Below, piece after piece: positions 1 to 7,570 of a DNA stretch of 18,232 bases. The notes beneath the pieces were generated by a model, which was given only the letters and a program-made list of their open reading frames with translations, was not told the DNA's origin and did no database searches. Both the position numbers and the translations under genes were made by a program. Source of the stretch: Methanosphaera sp. rholeuAM74 (GTDB lineage Archaea > Methanobacteriota > Methanobacteria > Methanobacteriales > Methanobacteriaceae); the NCBI GenBank assembly GCA_003266075.1, contig MUZZ01000001.1:284-18515 (forward strand), read 5' to 3'. Position 1 is the first letter of the stretch, and every line of letters begins with the position of its first letter.

Positions 1-69
1 TTATCTAAGCAAGAAACACAAAACACTAAACATAATTCCAAAAAGGAAATTCCTATAATTGAATTATGA

Positions 70-151
70 TATAAAATTGTGACTCCAGAATTATATAACT
101 AATTACTGGACAAACCCATAGTAGTGGCTATATACATAACAGTATAATATT
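70..151 (+). promoter_or_regulatory. Candidate promoter region of proS
   Basis: Two TATA-like boxes lie upstream of proS: TATAAAAT at 70-77 and TATAATATT at 143-151. The second would give a leader of roughly 35 bases. An imperfect hairpin or dyad (TCCAG at 84-88 and CTGGA at 106-110, with AATT/AATT inside) follows the first box. I cannot tell which box is used. Confidence 0.3.
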
Positions 152-206
152 AAGTAAGGACAATAAACAGATGATAATATTCATTACATAAACAAAGGGT
201 GTATAC

Positions 207-1613
207 ATGAAAAACTTTAGCGAATGGTTTCACAACGTATTAGAAGAAGCAGAACTTATGGATGCCAGATATCCTATCAAAGGTATGAGTGTTTGGCTAC
301 CAAGAGGATTTCAGATAAGAAAAAATGTTCTATCAACCTTAGAGGAGTTACTCGACGAAGAACACGAGGAAGTACTATTTCCAATGCTCATACCCGAAAG
401 TGAACTGGCCAAGGAAGCAATACATGTGAAAGGTTTTGAAGAAGAAGTATACTGGGTAACACGTGGTGGATTAAGGGATTTAAACGAACAACTCGCCCTT
501 AGACCTACCAGTGAAACATCAATGTATCCAATGTTTTCATTATGGGTAAGATCCCACATAGATTTGCCTATAAAAGTATATCAGACAGTCAACACCTTCC
601 GTTACGAGACAAAACATACCCGACCACTAATCAGGGTAAGAGAAATCACGACATTCAATGAAACACACACAGTACACGCAACACAACAGGAAGCAGAAGA
701 GGAAGTACAAGTAGGAATAAACATTTACAAGGAGTTCTTTGATGAATTGGCAATACCATATTCAATCAGCAAAAGGCCTGAATGGGATAAGTTTCCGGGC
801 TCAAAGTATACGATGGCATTCGATATGATAATGCCTGACGGTAAGACACTACAGATAGGTACTGTACATAACCTTGGAACAACCTTTGCAAAGACCTTCG
901 ACATAAAATTTGAAAATGATGGGGGAGAACATGAATACGCTCACCAAACCTGTTACGGATTATCTGATAGGGTAATAGCAGCACTAATAGCTGCCCATGG
1001 TGATGAGAAAGGATTGGTAATACCACCACAAGTAGCACCAGAACAGGTCATAATCATACCTATAATATTCAAGGACAACGCTGATGAAGTACTGAAATTC
1101 ACAGATAATCTCGAAGAAATACTTAAAACCAATGGTATACGAGTAAAACAGGATAAAAGGGATTTAAGACCGGGTAAAAAATACTATGAATGGGAAAAAC
1201 GTGGTGTACCGCTAAGGATAGAGGTCGGTCCAAAAGACCTGGAAAACAACAAAGTAGTGACCATCAGAAGGGACAACGGCAAAAAGGAATTCACAGACTA
1301 TGATGAAGCCACCATCGTTGACACAGTCAAAGGATTACTTAACAGTATTACTATGGACTTAAAACAGCGTGCCGACAACTTCCAGGAAGAAAAAACATAC
1401 TCCGTTAATACAGTAGATCAGCTCAAAAAGACTATCAACAAGAAGGGTGGAATAGTCACTGCTAATTGGTGTGGAGATAGCGAGTGTGGTAAGGATATGG
1501 AAGAAAAATATGGCATTGATATTCTCGGTACACAGGACGCTGATGTTGAAGGTGAGTGTGTAAACTGTGGCGGGGATGCCAATTACAAAGTACTTGTCTC
1601 AAAAACATATTAA
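207..1613 (+). CDS. proS: Prolyl-tRNA synthetase, archaeal/eukaryotic type
   Basis: This class II aminoacyl-tRNA synthetase charges tRNA-Pro with proline in the cytosol. The 468 residues match the archaeal (short, no editing insertion) ProRS form. Visible motifs are ALRPTSET near residue 97, the motif-2-like stretch FRYETKHTRPLIRVRE near 130, and GTVHNLGTTFAKTF near 218. An anticodon-binding domain follows (about 280-380). The C-terminal domain carries Cys residues (CGDSECG and CVNCGG), as expected of the zinc-binding domain of this subtype. The start has a GGGTG ribosome site at 197-201. The next gene begins 34 bases downstream with no oligo-T tract between, so the two may be co-transcribed. 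Enzymes of this subtype from methanogens are known to misactivate cysteine; that is family knowledge, not read here. Confidence 0.96.
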   Translation: MKNFSEWFHNVLEEAELMDARYPIKGMSVWLPRGFQIRKNVLSTLEELLDEEHEEVLFPMLIPESELAKEAIHVKGFEEEVYWVTRGGLRDLNEQLALRPTSETSMYPMFSLWVRSHIDLPIKVYQTVNTFRYETKHTRPLIRVREITTFNETHTVHATQQEAEEEVQVGINIYKEFFDELAIPYSISKRPEWDKFPGSKYTMAFDMIMPDGKTLQIGTVHNLGTTFAKTFDIKFENDGGEHEYAHQTCYGLSDRVIAALIAAHGDEKGLVIPPQVAPEQVIIIPIIFKDNADEVLKFTDNLEEILKTNGIRVKQDKRDLRPGKKYYEWEKRGVPLRIEVGPKDLENNKVVTIRRDNGKKEFTDYDEATIVDTVKGLLNSITMDLKQRADNFQEEKTYSVNTVDQLKKTINKKGGIVTANWCGDSECGKDMEEKYGIDILGTQDADVEGECVNCGGDANYKVLVSKTY

Positions 1614-1647
1614 ACTAATTATTCTTAAACACATGTAGTGATTAATG

Positions 1648-2832
1648 ATGAAAATCGAAACAGACGTTCTTATCGTGGGGGCAGGACCATCTGGTTCAAT
1701 GGCTGCTAGGACTTTGGCACGAAATGGTGTTGACGTAACAATAATAGATAAAACATCTGAAATTGGTACTCCTAAACGTTGTGCTGAGGGTATAACCACG
1801 TCAACACTTTCTAAAGTAGGCATTGAATTGGATGAGCGTTGGATTGCAAGAAACATTACTGGAATTGAAATAACCTCTACCGATGGTAGTTCAATAGTCT
1901 TCGATGAGAGTAATTCTAATTTACCTGACAATGGCTATGTACTCGAAAGGAAGGTTTTTGATAAGCATTTAACTGCACAGGCAATTAATAGTGGTGCTAG
2001 GGTTTACTTAAGGACTATGGCTGTGGATGCCAAACGTGTGGATGACCATGTACTCGTAACTTGTGAATCATTCTTTGGGGTTGATGAAATCGAGGCTAAG
2101 ATTGTCATTGCTGCTGATGGGCCTAAGTCTTCTATTGCAAGATTGTTGGGATTAAATACTCGTGTTGATGTTAACAATATTGCTTCATGTATCCAGTATG
2201 AGATGGTGGGAGTTTCTGCTCCTAATATGAATAATGTTTACATATACATTGGTAGTGTTGTTCCTGGCGGTTATATCTGGATTTTTCCTAAGGGTGATGA
2301 CATAGCCAATGTCGGTCTGGGTATTCTGAAGTCACATACTGATAAGACGGCTAAGTATTATCTTGATAATTTTGTTGCTACTAATGAGTTTCTGAAGGAT
2401 TCGGAGATTGTTGAAGTTAATGTGGGTGGTGACCCTGTGGGTGGTCTTGTCAAGGACCGTTTTGGTGATAATGTGCTGGTTGTTGGTGATGCTGCTGGTT
2501 TTGTTAATCCCCTTACTGGTGATGGTATTTATTCTGCTTTGAAGTCTGGTTATTATGCTGGTGGTGTTGCTAATAAATCAATACTGGATGGTGATTATTC
2601 TTCTTCTTATCTTAGGAAGTATTATGATTTGACTCAGGAGGATATTGGCAATGATTATGATAAGTACAATAGGGTTAAGGAGTTTCTGTTAACGTTGGAT
2701 GATGATAGTTTGAATTCTATTGTCAGTAATTTGTCTGATGTTAGCTTTGAGGATGTCACTGTTTCCAGTCTTATTAAGGTTATAATCAAATCGTCTCCTA
2801 AGTCTTTACTTAAGTTGGGTAAGTTATTCTGA
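1648..2832 (+). CDS. Geranylgeranyl reductase family FAD-dependent oxidoreductase
   Basis: Likely saturates the isoprenoid chains of archaeal membrane lipids (digeranylgeranylglycerophospholipid reductase family) or a related prenyl substrate, using FAD. The N-terminal dinucleotide-binding motif GAGPSG is at residues 11-16. The family Cys lies in KRCAEG (C45). The substrate-side motif VPGGYIWIFP is near residue 212, and the second FAD motif GDAAGFVNPLTGDG is near 282. I chose the second of two adjacent ATGs: AGTGAT at 1637-1642 then stands five bases away, the spacing used by other genes here. Length is 394 residues, normal for the family. Codon use changes along the gene: the last two thirds are strongly T/G-ending, unlike proS before it and the transporter genes after it. 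Methanogens usually have several paralogues, so the exact substrate is uncertain. Confidence 0.88.
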   Translation: MKIETDVLIVGAGPSGSMAARTLARNGVDVTIIDKTSEIGTPKRCAEGITTSTLSKVGIELDERWIARNITGIEITSTDGSSIVFDESNSNLPDNGYVLERKVFDKHLTAQAINSGARVYLRTMAVDAKRVDDHVLVTCESFFGVDEIEAKIVIAADGPKSSIARLLGLNTRVDVNNIASCIQYEMVGVSAPNMNNVYIYIGSVVPGGYIWIFPKGDDIANVGLGILKSHTDKTAKYYLDNFVATNEFLKDSEIVEVNVGGDPVGGLVKDRFGDNVLVVGDAAGFVNPLTGDGIYSALKSGYYAGGVANKSILDGDYSSSYLRKYYDLTQEDIGNDYDKYNRVKEFLLTLDDDSLNSIVSNLSDVSFEDVTVSSLIKVIIKSSPKSLLKLGKLF

Positions 2833-2840
2833 TTTTCACA

Positions 2841-2850
2841 TTTTTTTTAA
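2841..2850 (+). terminator. Oligo-T terminator after the geranylgeranyl reductase gene
   Basis: A run of eight T starts nine bases after the TGA stop. Archaeal intrinsic termination needs only a U-rich tract, so this probably ends the proS-reductase transcript. Confidence 0.55.
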
Positions 2851-2852
2851 AG

Positions 2853-2962
2853 TATAAATATAACAATGTTATATATATCTTATTATCCCAATTAACACAT
2901 AAAACACAAAATAATATAATAATCTAAAATTATAAACTAAATAATATAGCTAACACGAGGTG
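2853..2962 (+). promoter_or_regulatory. Promoter region of the ABC importer with a 17-bp palindrome
   Basis: A TATA-like box TATAAATATA (2853-2862) is overlapped by a perfect palindrome, ATATAACA-A-TGTTATAT (2858-2874), which looks like an operator. A second TATA-like box, TATAAACT (2931-2938), lies about 40 bases before the ATG at 2971. That is the spacing seen upstream of the epimerase and purA genes, so it may be the true core promoter with the palindrome as an upstream site. The GAGGTG ribosome site is at 2957-2962. Confidence 0.45.
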
Positions 2963-2970
2963 CAATAGAA

Positions 2971-3915
2971 ATGTCAAACAAAAATATGTACATAGCAATA
3001 ATAGCAATAATAGTTGTACTAATACTAGCATTTGCAGGATATAATGCTTTAAACAAAGACACAGAAACAGTATCAATAGGATACTTACCATCCGACCATG
3101 ATGCAGCATTATTTGTAGCCAATGCAACAAACATGTACAAAGATGCAGGAATAAACGTAGAACTCCACGAATACAACAACGGTGGAGACCTGATGAGTGC
3201 CATGGCAAGTGGAGATCTGGATGTAGGATACGTGGGAATATCGCCAGCAGTATCCTCAATATCAAAAGGAGTACCAGTAAAAATAGTGTCAGGAGCACAA
3301 AACGAGGGAAGTGGTCTGGTAGCACATGATTCATCAATAACATCAATAAAAGACTTAAACGGAAAAACAATAGCAACCCCTGGTGAAGCATCAATACAAA
3401 ACGTACTACTAAAATACGACCTAAAAAAGAACTCCATGGACATAAATTCAGTAAAAAGTCCTGGAATGAAAGTATCATCAATGAATGATGCACTCAAAAC
3501 AGGAAAAATTGATGCAATGCTAACATACGAGCCATACGTATCAATATCAGAGAAAGTAAACAACCAGAAAGTAATAGAAAAATCAGGAGACATAATACCA
3601 AACCATCCATGCTGTGTAGTGGTAATGAGTGACGCATTCATATCACAACACTCCCAACAAGCCAAAGACATCCTCAAAATACACAAAGACGCAACACAGA
3701 AACTCATAGACAACCCAGAAGAATCAGTACAATACCTACCAGACAACATAGTACCAGACAAAGAAGTAGAAAAACAGAGCTTAAGCCAAATCAAATGGAT
3801 AAGCGGATTAGACGATGACTACAAAACCAACGTAGAAAACTTCCTAAACATAGAAAAGGATTTAGGAATCATCAACCAAATTCCAAGCGAAACACAACTA
3901 TACGCAACACCATAA
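2971..3915 (+). CDS. NitT/TauT-type ABC transporter, substrate-binding protein
   Basis: Extracytoplasmic solute receptor for the importer encoded with the next two genes. Residues 5-27 form one hydrophobic segment with no lipobox Cys after it, so the protein is probably held by an uncleaved signal anchor. The rest has the type II binding-protein layout of the SsuA/TauA/NMT1 group: a GYLPSDHDAALFVA strand-helix near 37, a GDLDVGYVGISPA segment near 80, and an SIKDLNGKTIATPGEAS segment near 125. NHPCCVVV at 211-218 puts two adjacent cysteines where the second lobe begins. The substrate cannot be read: sulfonate, nitrate or bicarbonate, a pyrimidine or a metal complex are all possible in this superfamily. 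Codons are strikingly A- or C-ending. The permease gene follows after 36 bases. Confidence 0.85.
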   Translation: MSNKNMYIAIIAIIVVLILAFAGYNALNKDTETVSIGYLPSDHDAALFVANATNMYKDAGINVELHEYNNGGDLMSAMASGDLDVGYVGISPAVSSISKGVPVKIVSGAQNEGSGLVAHDSSITSIKDLNGKTIATPGEASIQNVLLKYDLKKNSMDINSVKSPGMKVSSMNDALKTGKIDAMLTYEPYVSISEKVNNQKVIEKSGDIIPNHPCCVVVMSDAFISQHSQQAKDILKIHKDATQKLIDNPEESVQYLPDNIVPDKEVEKQSLSQIKWISGLDDDYKTNVENFLNIEKDLGIINQIPSETQLYATP

Positions 3916-3951
3916 TCTGAAAAACAATAAAATAATAATTGGGATGACTAA

Positions 3952-4704
3952 ATGAAGGAATATAAGTTAACTGACAAGCTGGATTTACTCATACTGCCCA
4001 TAATACTGGTGATAATATGGTACTTTGTATGTGACTTTTTCATGCTAGTACCATCATACATGTTTCCAGGACCAATTGACGTACTAAACTCATTCATACG
4101 ACTAACACTTTCCGGAAAACTATTCAAGGACATCATTGACACATTATACAAGGTACTTCTAGGACTGTTCTTGGCAGCGGCAGTTGGAATAACCGGTGGA
4201 ATAATACTGGGCTGGTCTAAGAAACTTGAAAGACTATGTAGCCTAATCATAAGTATACTAAGACCGATACCACCAATTGCATGGATACCATTTTCCATAC
4301 TATGGTTTGGGATAGGAACAACACCAGCAGTATTCATAATATTCATGGGATGCGTATTTCCAATACTGGTATCAACAATAGACGGAGTCCACAGAACCAA
4401 GGGTGTTCTAATAGAAGCAGCACAGTCATTTGGAGCATCAAACACACAAATGCTCACAGATGTAATCCTACCATCCACATTCCCCTACATAGTTTCAGGA
4501 CTAAAGGTGGGCATAGGCATAGCATTAATGTGTACCATATCAGGGGAGATGATAGGCTCAAGTTCTGGAATAGGTTACATGATTCTAACATCAACAAGCC
4601 TATTTGATACAGGCTCTACAATCGTTGGAATGCTAGTAATAGGAATAATAGGAATAATCTTTGATTACATATTCACAAAGATACAGGAAAGGATATTTTG
4701 GTAG
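3952..4704 (+). CDS. NitT/TauT-type ABC transporter, permease
   Basis: Membrane-spanning subunit of the importer. It has 250 residues with about six hydrophobic segments, the first near residues 11-30. The cytoplasmic EAA loop that docks on the ATPase is visible as EAAQSFGASNTQMLTDVILP (about residues 157-176), followed by SGLKVGIGIAL. This pattern is typical of the SsuC/TauC/NrtB group. A GGATGA ribosome site lies at 3942-3947. The TAG stop overlaps the AGGTG ribosome site of the next gene, whose ATG is nine bases later, so translation is probably coupled. Confidence 0.9.
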   Translation: MKEYKLTDKLDLLILPIILVIIWYFVCDFFMLVPSYMFPGPIDVLNSFIRLTLSGKLFKDIIDTLYKVLLGLFLAAAVGITGGIILGWSKKLERLCSLIISILRPIPPIAWIPFSILWFGIGTTPAVFIIFMGCVFPILVSTIDGVHRTKGVLIEAAQSFGASNTQMLTDVILPSTFPYIVSGLKVGIGIALMCTISGEMIGSSSGIGYMILTSTSLFDTGSTIVGMLVIGIIGIIFDYIFTKIQERIFW

Positions 4705-4713
4705 GTGTTGTGA

Positions 4714-5469
4714 ATGTTTGAAATAGAAAATGTCTCTAAAATATATGATTCTAAGGGTGATAAAGAAGATGTACTTGCATTAGACAATATTAACCTAACA
4801 ATAGAAACAGGAAAGTTCGTATGCTTTGTAGGTCCATCAGGTTGTGGAAAAACGACTCTGCTACGTTTGATGGAGGGATTTGAAAAACCTACTGAAGGCA
4901 CAATCAAGGACGATGGTGTCATAGTTTTAGAACCATCACGGGAGCGGGGCTTCATATTTCAGGATTACTCCCTATTTCCATGGTTGAATGTATTGGATAA
5001 TGTGACATTTGGTCTGGACATTGCAGGTCTCCCAAAAGAGGAAAGTAGGCAACGTGCATTAAAGTATCTTGAAGCAGTTGGTCTGGAAGAGTTTGCCAAT
5101 AGTTACCCCCATGAGTTATCTGGTGGTATGAAACAACGTGTTGCCATAATAAGGTCAATAATCAATAAATCCAAGTCATTACTGATGGATGAGCCATTTA
5201 GTGCATTGGATGTTCAGACAAAACATAAACTGCAGGAACATTTCATAAATACTTGGAAAGATAGGGATACGACTGTAATATTCGTTACACACGATGTTGA
5301 TGAGGCAGTATTCTTGTCTGATCAGGTGGTCGTATTTTCAAGACGACCTGGACGAATTAAGAGGGTTTTTGAAAACAATCTTCCACGTCCTAGAAATAGG
5401 GCTGATGCTGAGTTTCAGAGTTTAGTATCAGAAATAACTAAAGATATTGATGAATCAGAGGATGAATGA
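4714..5469 (+). CDS. NitT/TauT-type ABC transporter, ATP-binding protein
   Basis: Cytoplasmic ATPase that powers the importer. All motifs are intact: Walker A GPSGCGKTT (40-48), Q-loop FIFQDYSLFPW (80-90, Q83), signature LSGGMKQR (135-142), Walker B SLLMDEP with catalytic E160, D-loop SALD, and H-loop H193 in VTHDVDEA. The SLFPW stretch is typical of the SsuB/TauB/NrtD group. Length (251 residues) is normal. It is the last gene of the operon, followed by a strong oligo-T tract, and its codon use is less A/C-ending than that of the two genes before it. Confidence 0.93.
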   Translation: MFEIENVSKIYDSKGDKEDVLALDNINLTIETGKFVCFVGPSGCGKTTLLRLMEGFEKPTEGTIKDDGVIVLEPSRERGFIFQDYSLFPWLNVLDNVTFGLDIAGLPKEESRQRALKYLEAVGLEEFANSYPHELSGGMKQRVAIIRSIINKSKSLLMDEPFSALDVQTKHKLQEHFINTWKDRDTTVIFVTHDVDEAVFLSDQVVVFSRRPGRIKRVFENNLPRPRNRADAEFQSLVSEITKDIDESEDE

Positions 5470-5474
5470 TTCAT

Positions 5475-5490
5475 ATTTTTATTTTTTTTT
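5475..5490 (+). terminator. Oligo-T terminator of the ABC importer operon
   Basis: Two T runs (five, then nine T) start a few bases after the TGA stop at 5467-5469. A short palindrome ATGAAT-G-ATTCAT (5462-5474) overlaps the stop. The gene on the other strand ends at 5494, so the tract sits between convergent genes. Confidence 0.6.
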
Positions 5491-5493
5491 GGG

Positions 5494-5991
5494 TTAATTG
5501 AGTGTTGTTATTAGTTGCATGATTTGTGCTACTTGGATGCCTTCCATTTTAAGCGTCTTCATAGCATTAATTGCTGATGAGTTCAAATTCATGTTTGATA
5601 CTACTAGGTTTTCTGTGGTGAGCTTTCTGAATTCATCATATTTGGCGTCATCATTGAATATTCTTTTTAGATCAGATTCTATGGGATATAATTTTTCGTC
5701 TAGGATGTAGGCTAGTTCACTAATTGCGTTTTCCTGTTCTTTAATCATTTGCTTATTCAATGTTGCTCCTATATCGTTTTGTGTGAAGCTTTTTTCCAGC
5801 TGTTCTAGTAGGAGTTCATCTAGAATTTCATTATCCTTATAGTTTTTTTGCAGTTTCCTGTTTTTCTTATTGTCTTCTATGAACTCTTTAAAGAAGTTGT
5901 CTATTAAGCGACTTTCGTTATCAAATAATTCGTATATGGTATTTAGCAGAACTGTACTAGCGTATTTCTTTATTTTATCTTCAGTTATCAT
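5494..5991 (-). CDS. Hypothetical protein, 165 residues, helical and charged
   Basis: I do not recognise this protein. It is rich in Lys, Glu, Asp and Asn, with no Cys, no signal peptide and no membrane segment, so it is probably a soluble, mostly alpha-helical cytoplasmic protein. The middle (about residues 40-75) is dense in charged residues and could form a coiled coil. The C-terminal 40 residues (SNMNLNSSAINAMKTLKMEG, then a QVAQIMQLITTLN tail) are more hydrophobic and could be an interaction surface. It is likely a real gene: the ATG has a GTGAT ribosome site (complement of 5996-6000) at the same four-base spacing used elsewhere. It is convergent with the ABC operon and ends 24 bases from it. 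The next gene on its strand, aqpM, ends more than 160 bases upstream of its start, so it is probably transcribed alone. Confidence 0.7.
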   Translation of the reverse strand: MITEDKIKKYASTVLLNTIYELFDNESRLIDNFFKEFIEDNKKNRKLQKNYKDNEILDELLLEQLEKSFTQNDIGATLNKQMIKEQENAISELAYILDEKLYPIESDLKRIFNDDAKYDEFRKLTTENLVVSNMNLNSSAINAMKTLKMEGIQVAQIMQLITTLN

Positions 5992-6121
5992 TTAAATCAC
6001 ATTATTAGTATTTTTAATTTTTTTAGAATCAGTATTTTCTGAGGGATTATTTTGTCAGTGTTTAGAAATAATCTCAATATAGTTAATAATTATTTGAGTG
6101 ATAATATTTAAATTTAGGGAT

Positions 6122-6128
6122 AAAAAAA
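6122..6128 (-). terminator. Oligo-T terminator downstream of aqpM
   Basis: On the minus strand a run of seven T lies about 35 bases after the aqpM stop codon, with few other T tracts near. Confidence 0.4.
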
Positions 6129-6162
6129 GATAGAGGAATGAAATAGGCTAATGTCACTAATT

Positions 6163-6897
6163 TTAGTATCCTATTTCTTTATGCATGTAATCGTATAAGT
6201 ATACTGCAACAATAGCTCCGAGAATTGGTGCTATTAAATAAATTGGGTAGTATACAAATGCATTTGCTCCACTTACGAAGTAATTTAGTACCATAGGTGA
6301 TAATGACCTTGCTGGGTTTACCCCAGAACCTGTATAGTTACCAATTGCGATTACTATACCAGCTAATACTAAACCTATGCTTAAAGCAGCGTCTGCTGCA
6401 GGAGCTTTTTTATCAACAGCTGTTGCCATGATAACGTACATTAATAAAGCAGTTCCTAAAAATTCTGCAATAAACATTCCAACCATTGTGATGTCACCAA
6501 ATGGTCCTACTCCACCGAGTGCACCTATTGTTGATGCTTGTGGTCCTGATATTGCGAGTAATGCTCCTGATGCTATAAATGATCCGATTACTTGTGCAAT
6601 AATGTATGGTATTACATCTGCGGTTGGGAATTTTTTTCCTGCCCATAATCCTATGGTTACTGCAGGGTTAAAGTGTGCACCGGATATAGGTCCGAATGCA
6701 TAAATTGCGACTACAAGTGCTAAACCAAAGGCTAGTCCTATACATAGCCAATCTGGCATTGTTATTCCTACATTGTAAATACTAGGGAATGTTTGTCCCT
6801 GATTGATAAATAAAGTTAGTACAACTGATGCTGTACCAAAGAAAACTAGGATGAATGATCCTATTACTTCTGCTAAAAATTTTCTCATTTCTGTCAT
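6163..6897 (-). CDS. aqpM: AqpM-like aquaporin (MIP family)
   Basis: Membrane channel for water and perhaps small uncharged solutes or gases. It has six hydrophobic segments and both half-helix motifs, HFNPAVT (NPA at residues 77-79) and GVNPARS (NPA at 194-196). By alignment from memory with Methanothermobacter AqpM, the selectivity-filter positions read F57, V182, S191 and R197. A hydrophobic residue at the second position replaces the His of classical water channels, as in AqpM (Ile there). I placed the start at the ATG at 6897, giving 244 residues: the TGGAGG ribosome site (complement of 6908-6913) is too close to the ATG at 6903, and the shorter N-terminus matches the family. The gene stands alone, divergent from egsA across a 671-base gap. 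Confidence 0.9.
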   Translation of the reverse strand: MTEMRKFLAEVIGSFILVFFGTASVVLTLFINQGQTFPSIYNVGITMPDWLCIGLAFGLALVVAIYAFGPISGAHFNPAVTIGLWAGKKFPTADVIPYIIAQVIGSFIASGALLAISGPQASTIGALGGVGPFGDITMVGMFIAEFLGTALLMYVIMATAVDKKAPAADAALSIGLVLAGIVIAIGNYTGSGVNPARSLSPMVLNYFVSGANAFVYYPIYLIAPILGAIVAVYLYDYMHKEIGY

Positions 6898-6940
6898 TTT
6901 CATCTTGCCTCCATTGCTTCATAACATCGGTGACATACAT

Positions 6941-6958
6941 AAATTATTTCAATAATTT
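6941..6958 (-). promoter_or_regulatory. Perfect 18-bp dyad upstream of aqpM
   Basis: AAATTATT and AATAATTT are exact inverted copies separated by TC. The dyad is centred about 53 bases upstream of the aqpM ATG, beside a weak TATA-like stretch on the minus strand (complement of 6935-6946). That is the place where an archaeal repressor or activator would control the promoter. It is made almost only of A and T, so chance is a real alternative. Confidence 0.35.
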
Positions 6959-7337
6959 CCTCCTCTACTAGAACCTTTATATTTTAGAATATATAAGATG
7001 TTCTTTATTTATTTTCATTTCACTTTAAAATGATTTTTTAGAATTTGTTGCACAAGGTATGAAATAAAAAAAACTTAATATTTGATTAATGTTTATTTAA
7101 AAAATACCTATTTATTTTTAAATTTAGCCTAGCCTAATAATTTTTGACGATTAAATATAAGTACTTTAAATTAAATAATTTTAAATGTTGAAACTAAGCA
7201 TCCTTATTATTATTTTTAATTTTAGTATTACTCTTTGATTTATCTATACCTGTGAAACATAACCCAAATCCAAAAAACATCAAGCCAAATCAACATGATT
7301 CCTAAACACGCATTACACATAAAATAATCCAAAAAAC

Positions 7338-7393
7338 ACTATAAAAAGACTTATTATGGATTAAACTATTAAAAAGATATTATTCGATATAAA
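7338..7393. repeat. Imperfect tandem repeat, two units of about 28 bases
   Basis: The unit is approximately ACTAT(T)AAAAAGA..TATTAT..GAT.TAAA. The first copy starts at 7338 and the second at 7365, with a few substitutions and a two-base gap. Each copy contains a TATA-like core. Function unknown. Confidence 0.4.
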
Positions 7394-7570
7394 ATATATT
7401 GACACTACTTAAACACCAATTTCAAATCAAATTAAAGGATTAAACAATGTGTCGACTCAAACCACCATAATCCATATACACTTCCAAAGAAATTAATTTA
7501 CAATAAATTCTAATACTAATGAACATCATAAATAATCATATAGAAACATAGCAGTAAATGGTAATATATT

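Larger units (their letters stand above)
6898..7570. other. Gene-free divergent intergenic region between aqpM and egsA
   Basis: I see no convincing gene in these 673 bases. They contain a perfect AAATTATT-TC-AATAATTT dyad (6941-6958) upstream of aqpM, an AT-rich imperfect dyad (6977-6996) that includes a TATA-like box for the minus strand, and a TTAGCCTAGCCTAA near-palindrome (7124-7137) followed by a plus-strand TATA-like box AAATATAAG (7153-7161). There is also an imperfect tandem repeat of about 28 bases (7338-7365 and 7365-7393). A 17-codon frame at 7185 has no ribosome site. GGTAAT at 7560-7565 is the egsA ribosome site. Confidence 0.6.

Noticed and set aside
36..53. TTCC-N5-GGAA and GGAAATTCC as a nitrogen-regulator (NrpR-like) operator before proS
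   Set aside because: The half-site order and spacing differ from the GGAA-N6-TTCC form I know, and proS is not an expected target.
2930..3794. Long minus-strand open frames (187 and 285 codons) opposite the binding-protein gene
   Set aside because: They mirror a well-supported gene whose A/C-ending codons remove stops on the other strand. The products look like low-complexity Leu/Ser-rich shadows, and no ribosome site fits.
7185..7238. 17-codon hydrophobic frame MLKLSILIIIFNFSITL
   Set aside because: No ribosome binding site, and such short frames are expected by chance in AT-rich DNA.
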